This document shows positions 35,779 to 42,998 of a stretch of 64,000 nt of DNA, in pieces. Origin of the DNA: an uncultured Paracoccaceae bacterium. GTDB taxonomy: Bacteria > Pseudomonadota > Alphaproteobacteria > Rhodobacterales > Rhodobacteraceae. The notes below the pieces were generated by a model. That model was not told the origin of the DNA. It made no database searches and worked only from the letters and a program-made list of their open reading frames with translations. Each line of letters starts with the position of its first letter. The stretch's first letter is position 1. The position numbers and the translations under genes are program-made. Location: assembly GCA_947494675.1 (NCBI GenBank), contig CANLVP010000003.1, positions 124,001 to 188,000 of the forward strand, read 5' to 3'.

Positions 35779-36822
35779 TCAAAGACGCTCCCCACTGGCG
35801 TGGTCAAAGAGGTGACAGATGTCGGCGGGGATATTGACGCTGACCGGATCGCCGATGTCGACGCGGTAGTCCTTGCCGGATTTGACCGACAGGATCGTGC
35901 CGCCCGCGCGCATGGTGACCATGGTCGCCTCGCCCAGCAATTCAAGCGAGTAAACGTTTGAATTTGCGTTGCTTTCGCCCGGTGCCACGCTGGCATCCTC
36001 GGCCCGGAAGCCAAGGGTGATCGGGCCGCTGTGGGTGCTGTCCAACCCGGTGATCTGCACCTTGTCGGCCGTGAATGTGCCGTTTTCCAACGTGCCATCG
36101 ATCAGGTTCATCGCAGGCGATCCGATGAATCCCGCCACAAAGGTATTGGCGGGATTGTCGTAAATATCCGTCGGGCTGCCGACCTGCTGCACCTTGCCCT
36201 TGTTCATCACCACGACGCGATCCGCGAGGGTCATCGCCTCAATCTGGTCGTGGGTCACATAGATCGTGGTGGTCTTAAGCTCGTGGCTGAGGTTCTTGAT
36301 TTGCGCACGGGTTGAGACGCGGAGTTTAGCGTCAAGGTTCGACAGCGGTTCATCCATCAAGAACACATTGGGTTCGCGCACCACAGCACGGGCCAGCGCG
36401 ACGCGCTGGCGCTGGCCGCCCGACAGTTCCGCCGGTTTGCGGTGTAGGAAATCATCAAGCTCAACCATCGCGCTGGCGCGTTTAACCAGCGCATCGTGGT
36501 CCCCCGCCACTTTGCGCACCTTCAGCGGAAAGCGGATGTTTTCGTAGACGTTCATGTTGGGGTAAAGCGCGTAGCTTTGAAACACCATCGCCACGTCGCG
36601 GTCCTTGGGATCAAGGTCATTGATCCGCTTGCCATCGACCAGAATATCGCCGCCGCTGGCATCTTCGAGGCCCGCGATCATCCGCATGGTCGTCGTCTTG
36701 CCACAGCCCGATGGGCCCAGCAGCACCAGAAATTCTTGATCCGCAATGGTCAGGTTGAAATCATGGACGCCAATAAAGCTGCCCCAGCGTTTCGACACAT
36801 TGCGCAGCTCGATTTGTGCCAT
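35779..36822 (-). CDS. ABC transporter ATP-binding protein (CUT1 sugar type, UgpC/MsmK-like)
   Basis: 347-residue importer ATPase. Walker A GPSGCGKTT 36-44, signature LSGGQ 133-137, Walker B VFLMDEP 153-159, then the TOBE/OB regulatory domain of MalK-type ATPases (from about residue 235). ATG 36822 (MAQIELRNVS) is the family start. First gene of the leftward operon and divergent from its binding protein and permeases. A LacI-type operator begins 15 bp upstream of the start codon. Confidence 0.95.
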   Translation of the reverse strand: MAQIELRNVSKRWGSFIGVHDFNLTIADQEFLVLLGPSGCGKTTTMRMIAGLEDASGGDILVDGKRINDLDPKDRDVAMVFQSYALYPNMNVYENIRFPLKVRKVAGDHDALVKRASAMVELDDFLHRKPAELSGGQRQRVALARAVVREPNVFLMDEPLSNLDAKLRVSTRAQIKNLSHELKTTTIYVTHDQIEAMTLADRVVVMNKGKVQQVGSPTDIYDNPANTFVAGFIGSPAMNLIDGTLENGTFTADKVQITGLDSTHSGPITLGFRAEDASVAPGESNANSNVYSLELLGEATMVTMRAGGTILSVKSGKDYRVDIGDPVSVNIPADICHLFDHASGERL

Positions 36823-36836
36823 CACGGCCCCCAAAC

Positions 36837-36852
36837 TTGCATACGTTTGCAA
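36837..36852. promoter_or_regulatory. LacI-type operator O1
   Basis: TTGCATACGTTTGCAA, a 16-bp near-palindrome with a central CG (7 of 8 positions symmetric), as expected for a LacI/GalR-family site. It lies 15-30 bp upstream of the ABC ATPase start. Read on the other strand it matches O2 at 15 of 16 bases. Confidence 0.8.
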
Positions 36853-36899
36853 ATCCTGCCGCGAGTCGCTGATTGGATCAAGCCCTAAAGTAATATGAT

Positions 36900-36929
36900 G
36901 AAAAATTCCCGCCGAAGGCCGAATTTTTC
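36900..36929. repeat. AT-rich hairpin between the divergent promoters
   Basis: GAAAAATTC (36900-36908) and GAATTTTTC (36921-36929) are perfect inverted repeats, with an inner GCC-GAA-GGC. The plus strand ends in a T-run, so it can act as a terminator-like stem. It sits between the two LacI-type operators. Confidence 0.5.
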
Positions 36930-36958
36930 TTGCGCGCAGGGCACCTGAGGCGGTTAAC

Positions 36959-36974
36959 TTGCAAGCGTATGCAA
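36959..36974. promoter_or_regulatory. LacI-type operator O2
   Basis: TTGCAAGCGTATGCAA with a central CG; 15 of 16 bases equal O1 read on the opposite strand. It lies about 105 bp before the binding-protein start. Its centre is about 122 bp from that of O1, which would allow repressor looping. Confidence 0.8.
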
Positions 36975-37079
36975 ATGGCATGGCGATTCGCCGTTGTCAT
37001 GTCGTATGTCTTGCGGCCGCGCGGTCGCGCCGAATGAACCCGCACCAAAGCGGGCATGACAGAAACCGGGAGTTTTGAA

Positions 37080-38327
37080 ATGAACATGATGAAAACCGCC
37101 CTGCTGGGCACGGCCATGGCCGTACTAAGCGGCACAAGCGCGCTGGCTGCGGGTCACGGCTGTGACGTCACTGATGGCCGGATCAACATTATCGGGAACG
37201 AGTTTCCTGCGATCCAATCCGTAGCTGCCGCAGCGCTTGCTTGTGCCAATGGCATTGAAGCGGAAAGCAACCTGACCGCAGATCACCAGACGCTGAACGT
37301 CGCTGGCATGACCGGCAACCCGGCGGAATACACCAGCGCGATCATCGCGAACTCTTCCATCGTGGCGCTGATCAACGAAGACGTCATCCGCCCACTGGAT
37401 GATCTTGTCGCTGCCTATGGCCAGGACATCCCTGCCCGCCAGTTGATCACCATCGATGGTCAGGTCATGGCCGTGGCTTTTATGGCGAACGCGCAGCACC
37501 TTGTATATCGCAAGGACGTGCTTGAGCAGATCGGCATGGACGTGCCCACATCCTACGAAGAGGTGCTGGCAGCGGCTGAAAAGATCCGCGCCGAGGGCAT
37601 CATGGAAAACCCCGTGGGTGGTGCCTATGCCGCTGGCTGGAACCTCGCCGAGGAATTCGTGAACATGTATCTGGGCACCGGTGGCGCATTCTTTGAGCCC
37701 GGCACAGCCAATGTCAGCATCAACAACGCCCAAGGCGTTGAAGCGCTTGAGATGATGAAGGCGCTGACCGCATATATGAACCCCGACTATCTGACCCACG
37801 ACAGCAACGCGACAAGCGCCGAGTGGGAAGCAGGCAACGTGGCTCTGATGAACATGTGGGGCAGCCGGACCGGCGTTCTGATGGACGAAGAAGGTGCCGC
37901 GATGGAGGTTTATTCCAACACGGTTGCCGGTGGTCCATTGACCGTTGGTGACAGCGGCGTAGCTGCTTCTACCCTGTGGTGGGACGGCTGGACCGTGGCC
38001 AAGAACATCAGCGACGCAGAAGCCGAAGCGACCTTTCAGGCGCTGGCACATGCCACATCTCCAGCACTGCTGAACGATGAGACGATGTCTCAGGCGGTGT
38101 GGCTGATGGACGGCTTCCAAGCGCAGCCAGTGAACGAAGGCGTCTTGGCCACCGTGGCCGCGGGTGCGAACCCCTATCCAATGCTGCCATTCATGGGCCT
38201 GTTGCACAGCGCGCTGGGTGACAACCTTGCCGATTACCTGCAGGGCAATGAAAGCGCCGAACAAGCGCTGGCAGACGTTGAAGCGGCCTATACCGCTGCT
38301 GCCAAAGAGCAGGGTTACCTGCAATAA
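37080..38327 (+). CDS. Extracellular solute-binding protein, CUT1 family
   Basis: 415-residue periplasmic binding protein of a carbohydrate-type ABC importer. The signal peptide MNMMKTALLGTAMAVLSG...SALA is cleaved before AGHGCDVT. Family-1 binding fold marks are RKDVLEQIGMDVPTSYEEVLAAAEKIRAEG and WEAGNVALMNMWGSRT. ATG 37080 is chosen for the GGGAG at 37068-37072 and the signal peptide; the frame upstream to 37056 is not needed. First gene of the rightward arm of the regulon. Confidence 0.94.
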   Translation: MNMMKTALLGTAMAVLSGTSALAAGHGCDVTDGRINIIGNEFPAIQSVAAAALACANGIEAESNLTADHQTLNVAGMTGNPAEYTSAIIANSSIVALINEDVIRPLDDLVAAYGQDIPARQLITIDGQVMAVAFMANAQHLVYRKDVLEQIGMDVPTSYEEVLAAAEKIRAEGIMENPVGGAYAAGWNLAEEFVNMYLGTGGAFFEPGTANVSINNAQGVEALEMMKALTAYMNPDYLTHDSNATSAEWEAGNVALMNMWGSRTGVLMDEEGAAMEVYSNTVAGGPLTVGDSGVAASTLWWDGWTVAKNISDAEAEATFQALAHATSPALLNDETMSQAVWLMDGFQAQPVNEGVLATVAAGANPYPMLPFMGLLHSALGDNLADYLQGNESAEQALADVEAAYTAAAKEQGYLQ

Positions 38328-38381
38328 TCGCGATACGAGAGGGGCGATCCCGCCCCTCTCAATCCACCTTGGGGCATTGTC

Positions 38382-39407
38382 ATGAAGCACAGCACGTTCT
38401 TTTGGTTCGTTTTGCCATCAGCGGTCTTGATGCTGCTTTTCATCGCATTGCCCATCGTCTCGGTTGTCACGCAATCGATGTATGCCGCCCACGAACAAGT
38501 GGTCGTGACGGTTGAAAACTGCGGGCCCTTCGGCTGCACCGAAACCACCGCAGTTGATCAGGAGGCGACGCAGGCGCTGAAAGAAGCAGAGCCGCTGGGG
38601 CGCTATGTCGGCACCGGCATTTATACGGACCGCAACCATCTGGCCCTGAACGAAGTTACAGCGGCCTGGTTTAATGCGGATGGTCTGCCCGACTTTGGCA
38701 GCAGCCTGATGAACCTGCCGTTTTACCGGGCGCTGGCCTTTACGCTGACCTATACGTTTATCGTGACACCGCTGACGATCATCGTGGGCTTTTTCATCGC
38801 TCTGGCCGTCAATACGGTCGCCGGTTGGCTCAAGGGGCCGACGATCTTTCTGTCGCTCTTACCGATGGTGGTGACGCCGATTGTGGGTGGTTTGATCCTG
38901 TTCTGGATGGTCGATGCCCGCGGCGTGCTGGGCGGTGCGCTGCAATGGCTGGCGAATGATCCGACGCTTTCGGTCAAGGCCAGCACGGGGCTCACGTGGA
39001 TCATGTTGATGATCTATGGCGTCTGGCACTCTGCCCCGTTCGCCTTTGTCGTCTATTACGCGGGCCTGCAAACGGTCAATCAGGACACGATTGAAGCGGC
39101 ACTGATTGACGGGGCCAGCCGGTGGGAGCGGATCCGCTACGTCGTCATCCCGCACCTTTTCCCGCTGACCACCTTTGTGGCGCTCATTCAGCTAATGGAC
39201 AACTTCCGCGTCTTTGAGCCGCTGGTCAGTTTTCAGGCACAGGCCCATGCGCAATCGCTGTCCTATTTCATCTTCAACGATCTGGGCGGCGAAACACGGC
39301 TGTTGTCGTCTGCCGCCGCGACATCGGTCTTGACGATTATCGGCGTCGCCATCCTGCTGTCGCCCGTGCTGATCCGCACCTATCGCGACTTTACCCCGAG
39401 GACATGA
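38382..39407 (+). CDS. Sugar-type ABC transporter permease 1 (UgpA/MalF-like)
   Basis: 341-residue permease. TM1 (about 6-30) is followed by an unusually long extracytoplasmic insert (31-113) bearing Cys47 and Cys52 in ENCGPFGCTE, which could form a disulfide. The remaining membrane helices and the EAA loop (EAALIDGASRWERIRYVVIPH) are standard. The insert is reminiscent of the MalF P2 loop that contacts the binding protein, though shorter. A 54-bp gap separates it from the binding-protein gene. Confidence 0.92.
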   Translation: MKHSTFFWFVLPSAVLMLLFIALPIVSVVTQSMYAAHEQVVVTVENCGPFGCTETTAVDQEATQALKEAEPLGRYVGTGIYTDRNHLALNEVTAAWFNADGLPDFGSSLMNLPFYRALAFTLTYTFIVTPLTIIVGFFIALAVNTVAGWLKGPTIFLSLLPMVVTPIVGGLILFWMVDARGVLGGALQWLANDPTLSVKASTGLTWIMLMIYGVWHSAPFAFVVYYAGLQTVNQDTIEAALIDGASRWERIRYVVIPHLFPLTTFVALIQLMDNFRVFEPLVSFQAQAHAQSLSYFIFNDLGGETRLLSSAAATSVLTIIGVAILLSPVLIRTYRDFTPRT

Positions 39408-39408
39408 G

Positions 39409-40290
39409 ATGAGTAGCAAAGCCACATCACGTCCCTTGCCCGTCATGGTGATCGCCACGGTGTTTCTGCTGGTGTGGCTGGTCATTGCTGCCTTCCCGTT
39501 CCTGTGGACCACCTGGGGCAGCTTCAAGGTTGAAGGCGACTTCTTTTCCAAGGCGGATTGGCTCAACGCCATTCTGGGCCCCTTGACCACGGCAGAGACA
39601 GGCGGGTCCCTCACGGGGGCGGGTTATTATGGGGCGTGGATTCAGGAAGAGTTCTGGCGCGCGGCCATGAACACGGCGATCGTCTGCGTCTGCGTCGTCT
39701 CGATCTCGCTGACCTGCGGCACGCTTGGCGGCTACGCGCTGGCGCGATCAGGCTTTCGCTATGCGTTCTGGTTCTTGTTCTTTGCGCTGATCTTCCGCGC
39801 GATGCCGCCGATTACGCTGGTGTCCGGCTATCTGCTGCCGTTCTTTGAATGGAATCTTTGGGGGCATCTGTCGACGACGATCATTGTCCTTGTGGCGATC
39901 AACCAGCCCTTTACGCTGTGGATGCTGCATTCGTTCTTCAAGAACATCCCTGCTGATCTGGATGAAAGTGCGATGGTCGATGGCTGCACGCGTTTTCAGG
40001 CGTTCCGGCACGTGATTATTCCGGTGATGTGGCCGGGTGTGATCACCACCGGCCTGTTCAGTTTCCTGCTGGCCTACAACGATTTTGCGGTGACGACGCT
40101 GCTGCTGACCAAGGAAAATCAGACCATGGTGCCCAAGATCGTCAGCTTCCTTGGCACCACCCAGACCAAGGGCAATGTGATGTTTGCGGTGGCTGCTGCT
40201 GTGTCGATTACCGCACCGCTTTTTGTGATGATCATGTTCTTCCAGCGCCAGATCGTCAGCGGCCTGACCGCGGGCGCAGTCAAGGGCTAG
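39409..40290 (+). CDS. Sugar-type ABC transporter permease 2 (UgpE/MalG-like)
   Basis: 293-residue permease with about six helices and the EAA loop DESAMVDGCTRFQAFRHVIIP. A C-terminal QRQIVSGLTAGAVKG tail matches MalG-type partners that insert into the ATPase. It begins one base after the permease 1 stop and is 3 bp before the next gene. Its ATPase is encoded on the opposite strand at 35779-36822. Confidence 0.94.
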   Translation: MSSKATSRPLPVMVIATVFLLVWLVIAAFPFLWTTWGSFKVEGDFFSKADWLNAILGPLTTAETGGSLTGAGYYGAWIQEEFWRAAMNTAIVCVCVVSISLTCGTLGGYALARSGFRYAFWFLFFALIFRAMPPITLVSGYLLPFFEWNLWGHLSTTIIVLVAINQPFTLWMLHSFFKNIPADLDESAMVDGCTRFQAFRHVIIPVMWPGVITTGLFSFLLAYNDFAVTTLLLTKENQTMVPKIVSFLGTTQTKGNVMFAVAAAVSITAPLFVMIMFFQRQIVSGLTAGAVKG

Positions 40291-40293
40291 ACC

Positions 40294-41304
40294 ATGGATT
40301 TCCAAGACGCAAAGGCCGTCGTGCTGGCGCACTATGAGGCGCTCGCCGGGGCGACGCCGGACACGGTGGCCGAGGTTTTGGCCGCGCGGACCGCGCCGGA
40401 TTGGCATTGGCGGGGGATGCATCCGTTTTATGAACAACACGGGGCTGCGGCTGTGGCGGAGAGCTTTTGGGCGCCGTTTCTGACCGCCATGTCACGGGTG
40501 CAAAGGCGGCCCGACATCTTTTTCGCCGGCACCAATGTGGCGGGCGGACGCCCAGGCACATGGGTGGTGTCGATGGGTCATCTGATGGGGCTCTTTGATG
40601 CGCCGTTTCTGGGCATCCCGCCAACCGGCAAGATCACCATGCTGCGCTATGCAGAGTTCAACTGCGTCGCGGATGGCAAGATCGTGGAAACCGCGCTCTT
40701 TTGCGATCTGGTGCATTTCATGCATCAGGCGGGGCTGTCGCCTCTGCCGCCGCAAACGGGCCAGCATCTGATCCAGCCGGGGCCGCTGACCCATGATGGG
40801 CTGCTCTATGATCCGACCCCCGGCGGGGAAGAGACGCTGGCGCTTATCGACCGGATGATCGGGGACATCGCCGCCAATTCCAACACTGGGCCGGGGGCCA
40901 CACCGCGTGAGACCCCGCAAGAGGAACTGGCGCGCTGCTGGCATGACGACATGCTGTGGTGGGGGCCGGACGGGATTGGCGCGACCTATACGATTGACCG
41001 CTACATCACCCAGCATCAAAGGCCGTTTCGTAAGCACCTTACCAACCGCGTTTTCCACGGCCATCAGGCCAAGCTGGCCGAGGGCAACTATGGCGGGTTC
41101 TTTGGCTGGGCGAACCTGACGGTGACGCCGCTTGGAGGCTACATGGGACTGCCCAAGGGGGAACCTGCGGATATGCGCGTGGTCGATATCTACCGGCGCG
41201 ATGGGGACAAGCTGGCAGAGAACTGGATCTTCATCGACATCCTGCATTTTCTGGACATGCAGGGGCTGAATGTGCTGAACCGCTTGAAAGACATGCACAT
41301 TTAG
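40294..41304 (+). CDS. SnoaL-like (NTF2 fold) protein, two-domain, subgroup C
   Basis: 336 residues, third paralogue of the products of 31801-32844 and 34188-35204. Domain 1 has GMHPFYEQHG (41-50), the linker PGPLTHDGL (162-170) and domain 2 MLWWGPDGIG (220-229). It lies 3 bp after permease 2 and so is co-expressed with the importer. Function unknown; SnoaL-type isomerase, hydratase or cyclase is the best guess. Confidence 0.83.
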   Translation: MDFQDAKAVVLAHYEALAGATPDTVAEVLAARTAPDWHWRGMHPFYEQHGAAAVAESFWAPFLTAMSRVQRRPDIFFAGTNVAGGRPGTWVVSMGHLMGLFDAPFLGIPPTGKITMLRYAEFNCVADGKIVETALFCDLVHFMHQAGLSPLPPQTGQHLIQPGPLTHDGLLYDPTPGGEETLALIDRMIGDIAANSNTGPGATPRETPQEELARCWHDDMLWWGPDGIGATYTIDRYITQHQRPFRKHLTNRVFHGHQAKLAEGNYGGFFGWANLTVTPLGGYMGLPKGEPADMRVVDIYRRDGDKLAENWIFIDILHFLDMQGLNVLNRLKDMHI

Positions 41305-41403
41305 ACCGCGATTTTTCGGCCATTTTGTGCTATGGTTCTTGTTAGAGGCTTGTCTGCCAGACTTCACAGACTGGATGATATTTACATGCCGAGCCTGCGC
41401 ATG

Positions 41404-41451
41404 AGATGCCTCAAAAGACCGCCCAGTTCGCTTGGCGGTCTTTGCGCATCT
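41404..41451. terminator. Bidirectional terminator of the transporter operon
   Basis: A perfect 10-bp stem AAAGACCGCC (41414-41423) / GGCGGTCTTT (41434-41443), extended outward by AGATGC (41404-41409) / GCATCT (41446-41451). It lies between the SnoaL gene and the convergent lipoprotein hydrolase and touches that gene's stop codon. Confidence 0.75.
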
Positions 41452-42349
41452 AGGGGTCCAGCGGGTCCTGACCTTGTGCAAATTGCAGCATATCGCGGTA
41501 GACGTCAGGCCGGGTGAAGAACAGCAGATGCCCCTGCCCCGGATAGCCGTAGACCGGCACCCCGCCGATTTGGGCGGCAAAGGTTGTGGTCTGCCGGATC
41601 GAAAAGACCGGATCGTTCAGCCCCACAAAAAATGCTGTTGTCACGCCCGTCAGGTCCAGATCACGGGGCAATTCCCACCCCGGCAGCGCCAACGCATGAG
41701 CCAGCGCGATCTGCGGGTCGAGCTTGACATAGATCTTTTCGCCCTCGGTGATCTTTTGCGCCAAAGGGGCGGCCAATGCCGGATCATCCAGCGCGTCTGG
41801 CCCAAACAACAGCCCCGACCAATAGCGTTTCCAGATGTCAGCTTTGCGCAGGGATTTGGTCGCGACCGCGGCCCGCACAATATCGCGTGCGCCGCGTGCA
41901 GCGGTGCCAATCCCGCCGCCATATTCAACCGCCGTCGACATGGCGGCCACATGCACCGTCCGCCCCTTGGTAATATCGGCAGCCGCCTCGAGCGCGATCA
42001 ATCCGCCGGTGGAATAGCCCACAAGCGCGATGTCCTTGTCCGGGTAGCGGTTGGCAAAAGCTGCGATCCGGGCGGCAGCGGTCGAGGGGTCAACGTGGTG
42101 GTCAATCGCCATGCCATCAAGGCCGGGATAGCGATAGAACGCGCGGGCATATCCCGCCTCCTGCCAATTGCGCGTCCCTTCGAACACATCGATGGACGAC
42201 AGCGCACCGGGGATAAAAACGGCGATCTTGTCGGCGCGTTCCACGGCTGCCGCCTCAAACAACAGCGGGTCATCAGCGCCGACCTTGGCCACAGGAATGT
42301 AGCCGCACGCGGTCAGGGCCAGAGCGGCGATGAGGTGAAGAATGCGCAT
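41450..42349 (-). CDS. Alpha/beta hydrolase lipoprotein
   Basis: 299 residues beginning with a lipoprotein signal peptide (MRILHLIAALALTAC, lipobox LTAC, Cys15), so it is membrane-anchored outside the cytosol. The nucleophile elbow is GYSTGG (Ser113) and PGALSSIDVFEG is the oxyanion-region loop; a late GYPGQGHLLFF carries the His. Probable esterase or lipase. ATG 42349 is chosen for the signal peptide; the frame extends to 42754 without support. It is 64 bp after the GNAT gene. Confidence 0.85.
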   Translation of the reverse strand: MRILHLIAALALTACGYIPVAKVGADDPLLFEAAAVERADKIAVFIPGALSSIDVFEGTRNWQEAGYARAFYRYPGLDGMAIDHHVDPSTAAARIAAFANRYPDKDIALVGYSTGGLIALEAAADITKGRTVHVAAMSTAVEYGGGIGTAARGARDIVRAAVATKSLRKADIWKRYWSGLLFGPDALDDPALAAPLAQKITEGEKIYVKLDPQIALAHALALPGWELPRDLDLTGVTTAFFVGLNDPVFSIRQTTTFAAQIGGVPVYGYPGQGHLLFFTRPDVYRDMLQFAQGQDPLDP

Positions 42350-42413
42350 GGGCGAGAGGTGGCCTCTGCCTTGTGGATCGTCAAGCGTGGTTTTCTGCCG
42401 TCGGCGGAAAACG

Positions 42414-42998
42414 CTAACCTGCATCCGTCTTGCCGCGGCGGTCGTGGCGCAGATTGGCGTAAAGCACATGGTTACGCCAGCGGCCGTTAATTTGCAGATA
42501 ACTTTGCGCCACGCCTTCGTATTTATAGCCGCAAAGCTCCAGCAGGCGGCGGCTGGCGGTGTTTTCAGGCAGGCAGCCCGCCTCAATCCGGCTGAGGTCC
42601 AGCACCTCAAACGCGTAGTGCACAACGGCCTGTATCGCCTCGCGCATATAGCCCTGCCGCGCGTGGGCCGATCCGACCCAATAGCCGGTCGTGCCCGCCT
42701 GCGCGGGGCCACGGCGGATGTTGTCGAGGGTGATCGCACCCAGCAGCACATCATCGCTGCGGCGCACCAGAAACAGCGGCACGGCAGAGCCGTTGTTGAT
42801 GGATCGCTGCGCCCAATAGACCCGGTTGGTAAACGCCTTCCGGCTCAGGTGATCGGGGGCCCAGGTCGGCTCCCACGGGCAGAGAAAATCGCGGCTGGTA
42901 TCGCGCAGGGCGGCCCATGCGCGAAAGTCGCTGTGCACCGGCGGGCGCAGGGTCATACGCTCCGTCTCGAGCCGCAGTTTGCGTGCCCGACCCAGCAT
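42414..42998 (-). CDS. RimJ/RimL-type GNAT acetyltransferase
   Basis: 194 residues typical of ribosomal-protein N-acetyltransferase (RimJ-like) proteins: RLETERMTLRPPVHSDFRAW at the start, then GYWVGSAHARQGYMREAIQAV (motif A, RQGYMRE) and EAGCLPENTASRRLLELCGY (motif B). The start ATG shares one base with the M16 peptidase stop (TGATG), so the two are translationally coupled. Confidence 0.9.
   Translation of the reverse strand: MLGRARKLRLETERMTLRPPVHSDFRAWAALRDTSRDFLCPWEPTWAPDHLSRKAFTNRVYWAQRSINNGSAVPLFLVRRSDDVLLGAITLDNIRRGPAQAGTTGYWVGSAHARQGYMREAIQAVVHYAFEVLDLSRIEAGCLPENTASRRLLELCGYKYEGVAQSYLQINGRWRNHVLYANLRHDRRGKTDAG

Noticed and set aside
37125-38390. 421-codon open frame on the minus strand
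   Set aside because: It is antisense to the binding-protein gene, rich in His/Arg/Gln with no domain pattern; the plus-strand frame has a signal peptide, ribosome site and clear family motifs.
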